Shown in pieces: positions 1 through 7,498 of a DNA stretch of 13,182 bases; the first letter of the stretch is position 1; every line of letters begins with the position of its first letter. The translations under genes were made by a program, and so were the position numbers. Below the pieces are notes generated by a model that saw only the letters and a list, made by a program, of their open reading frames with translations, was not told the DNA's origin and ran no database searches. The DNA lies in the NCBI GenBank assembly GCA_913041905.1, contig CAJWJQ010000031.1, forward strand, positions 1 through 13,182. Direction: 5' to 3'. Source of the DNA: GCA-2718845 sp913041905. Its GTDB lineage: Bacteria > Pseudomonadota > Gammaproteobacteria > GCA-002705445 > GCA-002716945.

Positions 1-293
1 CTACATGTTTAGTTTGTTTTTAATTTAACCATTAAGCTGACAACAAACAATCTACTTAACAGCTATCTTGCTTAGATTTAACAATACAATGGCAAGAATA
101 TGTATTGCGGTCTTATCATAATGACTTCAGTACAAAGCATATAAGCCTACTCTGAGTGAAGCTAGCGGCAGTTAGGCTGCTAGAGCTAAAGGTTTATTTT
201 CAGCGTTTATTGTTTTTCAGCAGATTTACGAGATACTGAAAGCTCGACATGCTCCTCAGGTTCTGCAACCCACGTCGAAGCCAGGTCGCCCCC
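1..293 (-). ncRNA. ssrA: tmRNA (transfer-messenger RNA), one-piece, 3' end cut by window edge
   Basis: This RNA rescues stalled ribosomes by acting as an alanine tRNA and then as a short mRNA for a degradation tag. Read on the minus strand, it begins at 293 with GGGGGCGACC followed by CUGGCUUCGACG, the conserved tmRNA 5' end. A pseudoknot (PK1) is visible: CGAG (246-243) pairs with CUCG (232-229), and UUUCAG (241-236) with CUGAAA (220-215). The resume frame starts at 204 after UAAAC and encodes A-E-N-K-P-L-A-L-A-A, with stop UAA at 174-172 inside a CUAG-closed hairpin (183-162). A second pseudoknot is formed by stem 106-101/88-83, whose loop sequence UCUUGC (97-92) pairs with GCAAGA (71-66). 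The last visible bases, CUAAACAUGUAG, match the E. coli segment about 50 nt from the 3' end, so the acceptor strand and T arm lie outside the window. The contiguous form argues against an alphaproteobacterial source. Confidence 0.96.
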
Positions 294-367
294 TAATATC
301 AGTAGAATGAGTTTATCTCCAAGTAATATTATTATCAAGAATAATGTATTATTATATATATATTATT
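294..367. other. divergent spacer between ssrA and purL
   Basis: This 74-bp AT-rich spacer must hold the promoters of both ssrA (leftward) and purL (rightward). Positions 347-369 are almost pure alternating A/T (TATTATTATATATATATT and on). No plus-strand -35/-10 pair of good quality, no PurR-like palindrome and no purine-rich ribosome-binding site before purL could be seen. Confidence 0.6.
310..338 (-). promoter_or_regulatory. candidate sigma-70 promoter for ssrA
   Basis: On the minus strand there is a -35 element TTGATA (338-333, five of six consensus bases), a spacer of exactly 17 bp, and a -10 element TAAACT (315-310, four of six). Transcription would start near position 303, leaving a leader of about 10 nt before the mature 5' end at 293. 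That fits known tmRNA maturation, where RNase P trims the 5' end. This is a match by eye, not a measured start. Confidence 0.5.
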
Positions 368-3300
368 ATGCCTATACATCAGTATATATTTTTAAATAAA
401 AAGCCTAAAATTAGCCATAAACTAGGAGACTTCTTAAAAAGTACAGCACAGAAAAATACCGGCAAAGCATATAAGCCTTTTGAATTATATAAAATTCTTT
501 ATCCCAAAAAACTTAGTCAAAACGAAATAGAACAACTTTCAATTTTATTGGAAGCTAAAATAAATATAAATAAAGTAAAAATTTCGAAAAATACCATATT
601 AATTTCATCAAGATCTGGAAATTTATCACCGTGGTCTGAAAAGGCAAAACAAATAATTGTGAGCTGTAATTTTAGCCATAAAATAGAAATTGAGCCCATA
701 TTGTTATTTGATTTTGAAAATAAAAAAAAGATATTTAATATGGTGGTTGATAACAAAGATAATATTTTCGATAAAATGACACAATTATGTTTATACACTA
801 ATAATCAGATATATAAATATATACGCACAGCTAAAAAATTAAACAAAATTAAAAAAACTAAAAATATTACAGCTTCTAAAATTAATATTTTTAACATTAA
901 AATGGGTTTAGCGTTAAATAATGAAGAAATTTTATATCTAAAGGAAATGTATAAAAAATTAAAGAGAGATCCAAATGATATTGAGTTAATGATGTTTTCT
1001 CAAATTAACTCAGAACACTGTAGGCACAAAATATTTAACTCTAAACTAATAAACAAGAGTTTCAATCAAGAGCTTTCATTATTTAAATTAATTAAAAAAA
1101 CTTATAAGAATAATAGTAAAAATATAATTTCTGCTTATAAAGATAATTGTTCAATTATTAATTCTAATAAAATTAATTTTTTGCTCACAGATAAAAACAA
1201 ATATAAATATAAAAAAGAAAAGGGCTTATATATAATTAAAGCAGAAACACATAATCATCCAACCGCTATAGCTCCTTATGAAGGTGCTGCAACAGGGTCT
1301 GGCGGAGAATTAAGAGATGAGGGAGCCACTGGCTTAGGCTCAATACCAAAAATTGGTTTTACTGGATACACGTTATCTAATTTATGCATACCTAATGATG
1401 TTAAAAATTGGGAATCAGATTCAATTGGAGTGCCATCAAGAATAAAAACCCCTCTTGAAATTATAATTAATGCTCCTATAGGTGCTGCCGCCTATAATAA
1501 TGAATTTGGAAGACCAAATATATTTGGTTATTTTAGAACATGCCAATTTCCTTGCATTGATAACAATAAAAATATAAAAGCTTTTGGATATCATAAACCT
1601 ATTATGATAGCTGGTGGAATAGGATCAATTAGACCTAACCATACCCATAAGAAAAAATTATCAAATAATGATTTAATTATTATTCTTGGCGGACCATCTT
1701 ATTTAATCGGACTTGGAGGAGGCGCTGCATCATCATTGTCATCAGGGGCTAGCAGTGAAAATTTAGATTTTGCATCTGTTCAAAGAGACAATCCTGAAAT
1801 AGAAAGAAGATGTCAAGAAGTCATTAATAAATGCATTTATATGAGTTCAAAAAATCCAATAAAAAGTATACATGATATTGGTGCTGGAGGGCTAAGTAAT
1901 GCAATTCCTGAAATTGTAAATGAATCCCATATGGGAGCAAAAATTTATAGCTCTAAAATACCAATTGCTGAAAAAAATATGACACCTCTTGAGATTTGGT
2001 GCAACGAATCTCAAGAACGTTATGTAATTATCATAAATAAAAAAAACTTAGAGATATTTTCAAAAATCTGCAATAGAGAAAATTGTCCATATGCAGTAAT
2101 AGGAAATGTTTTAAAGAAAAAAGAATTAATAGTTTTTGACAGAAATGATAAAACAAAAATTATTAATTTACCGATGACTTCTTTATTAGGGAAACCACCT
2201 ATCAAACCAATAGAATTAACTAATTTTGTATCTAAAATACAATATAGCAATAGAAGTAATTTATCATTTGATCAAGCAGTGGAAAACATACTTGAACTCC
2301 CCTCAGTTTCAGATAAGAGTTTTTTAATTACAATTGGTGATCGCTCAGTAACAGGGCTAGTATCAAGAGATCAAATGATTGGGCCAAATCAAATTCCTGT
2401 TTCAAACGTTGGAATTACATTATCTGATATTAATTCAGATAATGGTGAAGTTATTACAATTGGGGAAAGACCAATTTTAGCAATTTCTGACCCAGAAGCT
2501 TCTGTGGAAATTTCCCTTGGTGAGATAATTACTAATATTTCATGTTGTCATATCAAGGATTTATCAAATATAAAATTATCTGCTAATTGGATGGCATCAT
2601 CCAAAAATAAAAATGAAATCCAAGGTTTATTTCTTGCAGTTAATAAAATATCAAAACTATGCACAAAACTTAATATAACTATACCTGTAGGAAAAGATTC
2701 ACTATCGATGAACACAAGCTGGAAGAATAAAAATATAAATTATGAAGTTGAAAGTCCTGTAAGTCTTGTCTTAACAGCATTTAGCTCAATCAAAGATGTA
2801 AAAAAATGCATTACTCCTGAACTACAGGGCAATAAAGAAATTTTTCTAATTGATATTGCAAATGGAAAGCAAAGACTTGGTGGATCAGCATATCATCAAA
2901 TTCAGAATGTAATTCACAAGGACGTACCTAGAATTGATAATGTAGACTATCTAATCAATTTTTTTAAACTTAGCCAAATGCTTATTACAAAAAATATAAT
3001 TACAGCTTACCATGATAAATCTGATGGAGGTTTATTTACTACTTTGACTGAAATGGCTCTTTCAGGAAATTGTTCAATAATTATAAATAAAAGCGAGGAA
3101 AAATATAGAAAAAAAGAAAATTTAGAAAAATTTTTCTTTAATGAAGAATTAGGTGTAGTTATTGAAGTACCAAAATCTAAAGTGAAAGAATTAAAGTATT
3201 TGGCTTCAAAAACTAATACCGAGAGTATGATTGTTAAATTAGGTGAAAGCCGTATAGAAAAAAATCCAAAACTATTTATTCAATCATATAAAAGTTTAAA

Positions 3301-4228
3301 TTTTAAATTAACAGAATTAAGAAAATCTTGGAGTAAACTATCATACAATATACAAAGATTGAGAGACAACCCAAAAACTGCACTAGAAGAATATACTTTT
3401 AAAATTAATGCACATAAAAATATAAAACCTATTGTTAATAAAATTAATTTTTCAAATAAAATATCTAAAATATACAAGAATAGAAAGCCTAAGGTTGCTA
3501 TCTTGCGCGAACAAGGAGTTAATGGTCATAAAGAAATGGCTCATGCATTTATGTTGTCAGGATTTGAATGCTACGATGTGCACACAAATGACATTGCTTC
3601 TGATATCATCAAATATGATGGATTGGTGGCTTGTGGCGGTTTTTCTTTTGGAGATGTGTTAGGCGCTGGAAAAGGTTGGGCAAATAAAATACTTTTTAAT
3701 AATAATTTGAAAGATTCTCTTGAGTCTTTTTTTTACGATACTTCTAAATTCTCGCTTGGTGTTTGTAATGGTTGCCAAATGCTATCACAATTATCGCATT
3801 TAATGCCAGGAACAAAATATTGGCCTAAATTTTATAAAAACGATTCAAATCAATTTGAAGCAAGATTATCAAGAGTAGTTATTAATAAAAGTAATTCAAT
3901 ATTTCTAAAAAATATGGAAGGCTCAATATTGCCACTAATAGTATCTCATGGAGAGGGTCGAGCAGTATTTAAAAATAAAAAAGATAGCATGAATGCTATA
4001 ATTAATTATGTTGATAACAATAACAAAAAAACCACACAGTATCCATATAACCCAAATGGCTCTACTAATGGGGCTAATGGATTTAGCAATCAAGATGGAA
4101 GAATAACTATATTGATGCCACACCCAGAAAGATTGTATAACTTAAATCAATTTTCATATGCACCTAAAGAATGGAAAGTTTCTCCATGGTCAAAATTTTT
4201 TACAAATGCAAGAGATTGGTTAGAATAA
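368..4228 (+). CDS. purL: Phosphoribosylformylglycinamidine synthase (FGAM synthetase), large fused form
   Basis: PurL catalyses the fourth step of de novo purine synthesis: FGAR + ATP + glutamine to FGAM, in the cytoplasm. The 1286-residue protein has the gamma/betaproteobacterial single-chain form, where E. coli PurL is 1295. In order it has an N-terminal PurS-like domain; a linker ending in the NSEHCRH motif (residues about 214-220); the first synthetase half with ETHNHPTAIAP and GAATGSGGE; the second half with GDRSVTG and IPVGKDSLSM; and a C-terminal glutamine amidotransferase domain. In that domain the nucleophile Cys is about residue 1133 (GVCNGCQM), and the partner His and Glu are about 1252 and 1254 (MPHPER). 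An in-frame ATG at 344 would add eight residues (MYYYIYII) that do not resemble the family, so I prefer 368; neither start has a Shine-Dalgarno. The gene is intact and divergent from ssrA. msrP follows after 3 nt. Confidence 0.98.
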   Translation: MPIHQYIFLNKKPKISHKLGDFLKSTAQKNTGKAYKPFELYKILYPKKLSQNEIEQLSILLEAKININKVKISKNTILISSRSGNLSPWSEKAKQIIVSCNFSHKIEIEPILLFDFENKKKIFNMVVDNKDNIFDKMTQLCLYTNNQIYKYIRTAKKLNKIKKTKNITASKINIFNIKMGLALNNEEILYLKEMYKKLKRDPNDIELMMFSQINSEHCRHKIFNSKLINKSFNQELSLFKLIKKTYKNNSKNIISAYKDNCSIINSNKINFLLTDKNKYKYKKEKGLYIIKAETHNHPTAIAPYEGAATGSGGELRDEGATGLGSIPKIGFTGYTLSNLCIPNDVKNWESDSIGVPSRIKTPLEIIINAPIGAAAYNNEFGRPNIFGYFRTCQFPCIDNNKNIKAFGYHKPIMIAGGIGSIRPNHTHKKKLSNNDLIIILGGPSYLIGLGGGAASSLSSGASSENLDFASVQRDNPEIERRCQEVINKCIYMSSKNPIKSIHDIGAGGLSNAIPEIVNESHMGAKIYSSKIPIAEKNMTPLEIWCNESQERYVIIINKKNLEIFSKICNRENCPYAVIGNVLKKKELIVFDRNDKTKIINLPMTSLLGKPPIKPIELTNFVSKIQYSNRSNLSFDQAVENILELPSVSDKSFLITIGDRSVTGLVSRDQMIGPNQIPVSNVGITLSDINSDNGEVITIGERPILAISDPEASVEISLGEIITNISCCHIKDLSNIKLSANWMASSKNKNEIQGLFLAVNKISKLCTKLNITIPVGKDSLSMNTSWKNKNINYEVESPVSLVLTAFSSIKDVKKCITPELQGNKEIFLIDIANGKQRLGGSAYHQIQNVIHKDVPRIDNVDYLINFFKLSQMLITKNIITAYHDKSDGGLFTTLTEMALSGNCSIIINKSEEKYRKKENLEKFFFNEELGVVIEVPKSKVKELKYLASKTNTESMIVKLGESRIEKNPKLFIQSYKSLNFKLTELRKSWSKLSYNIQRLRDNPKTALEEYTFKINAHKNIKPIVNKINFSNKISKIYKNRKPKVAILREQGVNGHKEMAHAFMLSGFECYDVHTNDIASDIIKYDGLVACGGFSFGDVLGAGKGWANKILFNNNLKDSLESFFYDTSKFSLGVCNGCQMLSQLSHLMPGTKYWPKFYKNDSNQFEARLSRVVINKSNSIFLKNMEGSILPLIVSHGEGRAVFKNKKDSMNAIINYVDNNNKKTTQYPYNPNGSTNGANGFSNQDGRITILMPHPERLYNLNQFSYAPKEWKVSPWSKFFTNARDWLE
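463..478 (+). repeat. 16-bp direct copy of a ssrA segment inside purL
   Basis: CAAAGCATATAAGCCT at 463-478, near codons 32-37 of purL, is identical to positions 133-148 inside the ssrA gene. ssrA is transcribed leftward, so the tmRNA carries the exact reverse complement of this purL mRNA segment. The match ends abruptly at both sides. It may be chance in AT-rich DNA. Confidence 0.7.
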
Positions 4229-4231
4229 GTT

Positions 4232-5161
4232 ATGAATAAATATAATCTAGACAAAGAACATCAAATTACAAATAAAGCATTATTTGATAATAGAAGAAAG
4301 ATTATGAAATCTATGATTAGCTTACCATTTATATTTAGCTCAAATTTATTTAGCGCACCTTCTGGACAAAAACTTAAGTTTAATAAAGATATTGAGTATA
4401 GTACAAATGAAAAAACTAACACTATAAAGCAAATTACCTCGTATAATAATTTCTATGAACTAGGATCTGGAAAAAGAGACCCTATGTTGAATGCGAACAT
4501 GCTTCAGACTGATAATTGGAAATTAACAATAGATGGATTAGTAGAAAAACCACTTATATTAGATGCAGATGACTTGATAACAAAATTTCAATTAGAAGAA
4601 AGAATATATAGATTGAGATGTGTTGAGGCATGGTCGATGGTAGTACCTTGGATAGGATTTGAGCTAAAGAGAATAATGGACATTGTCAAACCTTTGTCTA
4701 ATGCCAAATATGTTGCCTTTCAATCAATATTAGATAGAGAACATTTGCCTGGACAAAAAAGAAATATTTTAAATTGGCCTTATCGAGAAGGGTTAAGAAT
4801 AGATGAAGCTGTACATCCTCTTACATTAATTTCTGTTGGCTTATATGGGCAAGTACTTCCCAATCAAAATGGATCACCTGTAAGATTAATTGTTCCATGG
4901 AAATATGGTTTTAAAAGCATTAAATCACTAGTTAAAATTTCATTTGTTGAAAAAAAACCTATATGTACTTGGAATGAAGAAACTCCTAATGAATATGGTT
5001 TTTATGCAAATGTAAACCCGTATGTTGACCATCCCAGATGGAGCCAAAAAAGAGAAAGAAGAATTGGAGATTTTAGAAAACAAGATACTCTAATGTTTAA
5101 CGGGTATATTAAATTTGTTAGTAATCTTTACGATAATATGGATTTAAAAAAACACTTTTAA
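4232..5161 (+). CDS. msrP: Protein-methionine-sulfoxide reductase catalytic subunit MsrP (YedY), periplasmic molybdoenzyme
   Basis: MsrP reduces methionine sulfoxide in oxidised periplasmic proteins, using a molybdopterin cofactor and electrons from the membrane partner MsrQ. The 309-residue product begins with a twin-arginine export signal: Arg21-Arg22 in NRRKIMKS, a hydrophobic stretch to about residue 40, and a likely cleavage after SA at 42. The mature part follows E. coli MsrP closely, including YNNFYE, EERIYRLRCVEAWSMVVPW with the molybdenum-ligating Cys at residue 130, GSPVRLIVPWKYGFKSIKS, and GFYANVNPYVDHPRWSQ. It has the single sulfite-oxidase-fold domain and lacks the extra dimerisation domain of true sulfite dehydrogenases such as SoxC. 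The start at 4232 is needed to include the Tat motif. It follows purL by 3 nt, and msrQ follows after 9 nt in the same reading frame. Biosynthesis of the cofactor must be encoded elsewhere. Confidence 0.96.
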   Translation: MNKYNLDKEHQITNKALFDNRRKIMKSMISLPFIFSSNLFSAPSGQKLKFNKDIEYSTNEKTNTIKQITSYNNFYELGSGKRDPMLNANMLQTDNWKLTIDGLVEKPLILDADDLITKFQLEERIYRLRCVEAWSMVVPWIGFELKRIMDIVKPLSNAKYVAFQSILDREHLPGQKRNILNWPYREGLRIDEAVHPLTLISVGLYGQVLPNQNGSPVRLIVPWKYGFKSIKSLVKISFVEKKPICTWNEETPNEYGFYANVNPYVDHPRWSQKRERRIGDFRKQDTLMFNGYIKFVSNLYDNMDLKKHF

Positions 5162-5170
5162 TACTTAATA

Positions 5171-5710
5171 TTGAAAAAATTTTTTACATATATATTTTTT
5201 ATAATACCGTTTTTATATATTACGTTTAATTTATTCTTTAATTCAAACATAATAAATATCCAAACATACTTGATTACAAGTTCAGGTTATATAGCGCTAT
5301 CCTTGATAGTTATTATTTTATTTATACCAAACACCCCTGTTTTATACAAAATAATTGATAGAAGATTACTAGGATTGATTACATTTGTATTTTCTTTTAT
5401 ACATTTAATTTTTTATTTTTTTGATAATAATTTTAACCTTGTTTTTCTTAAAGATGACTTTATTAATTTAAATTTTATTCAAATAGGTTATTCTGCTTTA
5501 CTATTATTTTTACCACTTGTATTAACTTCAAATGATATATTCAAAAAAAATCTTGGTAAAATATGGTATAAGATACATAAATTGATATATCTTATTTTAG
5601 CGTTATCTATGATACATTATTATATGATAATTAAAGCTGATTATTTAATATTTTCATTTTATTTATTGGCAATATTGGTAATATTTTTTTTAAATTATAG
5701 AAGAAATTAA
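5171..5710 (+). CDS. msrQ: Heme-binding membrane subunit MsrQ (YedZ) of the periplasmic methionine sulfoxide reductase
   Basis: MsrQ is an inner-membrane b-type cytochrome of the ferric-reductase-like family that passes electrons from the quinone or flavin pool to MsrP. The 179-residue protein is almost entirely hydrophobic, with about six membrane segments near residues 4-20, 35-52, 67-84, 103-119, 136-152 and 157-174. His78 (FIHLIFY), His136 (YKIHKLIYL) and His149 (MIHYYM) align by eye with the heme-region histidines of E. coli MsrQ. The histidine of the E. coli QHFTG segment is replaced here (LITSSGYIAL). Overall identity to E. coli is low, so the assignment leans on the histidines, DRRLLGL, LGKIWYKIHK and position next to msrP. 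The only possible start is TTG at 5171, and no Shine-Dalgarno is visible; translation may be coupled to msrP termination nine bases upstream. soxB starts 2 nt after its stop. Confidence 0.9.
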   Translation: MKKFFTYIFFIIPFLYITFNLFFNSNIINIQTYLITSSGYIALSLIVIILFIPNTPVLYKIIDRRLLGLITFVFSFIHLIFYFFDNNFNLVFLKDDFINLNFIQIGYSALLLFLPLVLTSNDIFKKNLGKIWYKIHKLIYLILALSMIHYYMIIKADYLIFSFYLLAILVIFFLNYRRN

Positions 5711-5712
5711 AC

Positions 5713-7437
5713 ATGAATAGGCGAGAATTTTTACAATTTATTATAGCTGGATATATTGCTGGAATTATTAAGCCATCATTTGGATCATCAATTGTTGACT
5801 ATAGTAACACACCATTTGGAAATTTACGTCTTCTCCACATAACCGACACTCATGGGCAATTAGAGCCAATGTATTTTAGAGAGCCAAACTATAATTTAGG
5901 TGTAGGAAAAAATAGAAACACACCCCCACATATTGTTGGAAAAAATTTATTAGATTATTATTCTGTAAATTCAAAATTATTAGAATATGCGTATACTCAT
6001 CTTAATTATAATAAACACGCAAAAGAATTTGGTAAATTCGGCGGATATGCTTATTTAAAAACCATCATAGATAATCTTAAAGCTGAAGCTAACGAAAATA
6101 CTTTATTGTTAGACGGAGGAGATGCATGGCAAGGCAGCGCTTTATCTCTATTTGAAAAAGGAAAAGATATGGTTCAAGCTTCAAATATTTTAGGTGTAGA
6201 TATCATGACCGGGCATTGGGAATTTACCTTTGGAGAAAAACAATTTATAGAAAATATAAAACAGTTTAATGGTGATTTTGTAGCTCAAAATATAAAATTA
6301 ACCGAAGAAGCTATTTTTGATGGAATGATACCTTTCGATAAAGAAAATCATTTTCAAAAACCATATGTGATAAAAGAAGTTAATAATTTAAGAGTAGCTG
6401 TCATTGGCCAAGCATTCCCTTACACTCCTATTGCAAACCCTAAAAGATTTATACCAAATTTAACTTTTGGTATTAAAGAAAGCGAGCTCCAATCACTTGT
6501 AAATGATATTAAAAGCAAAGAAAAGCCTTCTATAATTATTCTATTATCTCACAATGGTGTTGATGTAGATAAAAAGATGGCAAAAACAGTTAATGGAATA
6601 GATATTATTTTAGGAGGTCATACACACGATGTTTTACCAGAGCCGTTAATTATAGGAAATCGTAATTCTAAAACATTAGTAATTAATTCTGGATGCAATG
6701 GTAAATTTATATCAGTTTTAGATTTAAAGGTTAATAACAATTCTTTTGATTATAGATATAAGTTATTACCAATAATTTCAAATCAGATAAAACCATCACA
6801 TGATATGGAGAGTTTTATTAAAAAAATAAAGCAACCGTACAATAAATTGCTCAGCAAGGTTATTGGCAAGTCAAATTTAGATTTATATAGAAGAGGAACT
6901 TTTAACGGTTCGTTTGATCAATTAATATGCGAGTCTATGATAAATGTTCTGGATGCTGAAATTTCTTTATCTCCTGGGTTTAGATGGGGACCAACAATTT
7001 TAGCAAATGAAGATATAACTATGTCAGACATTTACAGTCATACCGCCATTACATATCCAAACACGTATGTAAGAGAAATAAATGGAGAAGGAATAAAAAA
7101 TATTTTAGAAGATGTTGCGGATAATATTTTTAACCCAGACCCTTATTTGCAACAAGGCGGAGACATGGTTAGAACATCAGGCCTATCTTATGAAATTACT
7201 CCTAAAAACCATATTAATAATAGAATAAATAATCTAAAAACAATTAACGGCGAGCCAATCAAAGCTAAAAAAATATACAAGGTTAGTGGTTGGGCAGGTG
7301 TTAATCAAGAAGAAACTGGAAAACCTATATGGAATATTACAAGAGAATATCTGCAAACCATTAAATTTTTTGATGCAACCTCAGTTACACAGCCTAAAAT
7401 TATTTATGAAAATAATAATATTGGCATAGAAACTTAG
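5713..7437 (+). CDS. soxB: Thiosulfohydrolase SoxB, periplasmic, Sox thiosulfate-oxidation pathway
   Basis: SoxB is a dimanganese enzyme that hydrolyses the sulfonate group from the thiosulfonate carried on the SoxYZ swinging arm, releasing sulfate. The 574-residue protein has an N-terminal twin-arginine signal (NRREFLQF, Arg3-Arg4, then a hydrophobic stretch). Its metallophosphoesterase/5'-nucleotidase core shows metal-ligand motifs in order: HITDTHGQL (Asp45, His47), LLDGGDAW (Asp134, Asp137), GHWEFTFG (167-174), LLSHNG (His280) and GGHTHD (His303, His305). GHWEF is typical of SoxB, where ordinary 5'-nucleotidases have GNHEFD, so I call SoxB rather than UshA/CpdB. The C-terminal substrate domain (FNGSFDQLICES, GPTILANEDITMSDIY, YLQQGGDMVRTSGL) is complete. 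None of soxXYZA or soxCD is in the window. The gene lies 2 nt behind msrQ and ends the first block. Confidence 0.97.
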   Translation: MNRREFLQFIIAGYIAGIIKPSFGSSIVDYSNTPFGNLRLLHITDTHGQLEPMYFREPNYNLGVGKNRNTPPHIVGKNLLDYYSVNSKLLEYAYTHLNYNKHAKEFGKFGGYAYLKTIIDNLKAEANENTLLLDGGDAWQGSALSLFEKGKDMVQASNILGVDIMTGHWEFTFGEKQFIENIKQFNGDFVAQNIKLTEEAIFDGMIPFDKENHFQKPYVIKEVNNLRVAVIGQAFPYTPIANPKRFIPNLTFGIKESELQSLVNDIKSKEKPSIIILLSHNGVDVDKKMAKTVNGIDIILGGHTHDVLPEPLIIGNRNSKTLVINSGCNGKFISVLDLKVNNNSFDYRYKLLPIISNQIKPSHDMESFIKKIKQPYNKLLSKVIGKSNLDLYRRGTFNGSFDQLICESMINVLDAEISLSPGFRWGPTILANEDITMSDIYSHTAITYPNTYVREINGEGIKNILEDVADNIFNPDPYLQQGGDMVRTSGLSYEITPKNHINNRINNLKTINGEPIKAKKIYKVSGWAGVNQEETGKPIWNITREYLQTIKFFDATSVTQPKIIYENNNIGIET

Positions 7438-7498
7438 TTACAATAATTTGATTAAATGTTAATATTTCATGAGTATTTATTGAGATAAAGGAGACAAT
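7438..7498 (+). promoter_or_regulatory. soxB-glyA intergenic region with strong ribosome-binding site
   Basis: These 61 bp are the largest gap in the plus-strand gene run. AAGGAG at 7488-7493 sits 5 nt before the glyA ATG and fixes that start. A weak promoter-like pair, TTGATT at 7448-7453 and TATTTA near 7474-7479, has a 20-bp spacer, which is longer than usual. No GC-rich hairpin with a T run is present, so readthrough from soxB into glyA is possible. No glycine riboswitch fits in this space. Confidence 0.5.

Noticed and set aside
1..293. Alphaproteobacterial (SAR11-like) origin suggested by the low G+C
   Set aside because: The tmRNA is contiguous, with the tag frame between 5' and 3' tRNA-like parts in the normal order, while alphaproteobacteria have a permuted two-piece tmRNA. 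The gene order is also gammaproteobacterial.
344..367. Upstream ATG giving PurL an extra N-terminal segment MYYYIYII
   Set aside because: The eight residues come from the A/T-alternating spacer and have no counterpart in PurL; the family-like sequence begins at 368.
4232..5161. Calling this gene soxC (sulfite dehydrogenase) because soxB is nearby
   Set aside because: The protein has the MsrP signatures (RCVEAWSMVVPW, PYVDHPRW), a single domain of 309 residues, and an adjacent msrQ; SoxC is larger with a dimerisation domain and pairs with a SoxD cytochrome.
5713..7437. Calling this gene a 5'-nucleotidase (UshA family)
   Set aside because: GHWEFTFG replaces the GNHEFD motif of nucleotidases and matches SoxB; the Tat signal and C-terminal segments also fit SoxB.
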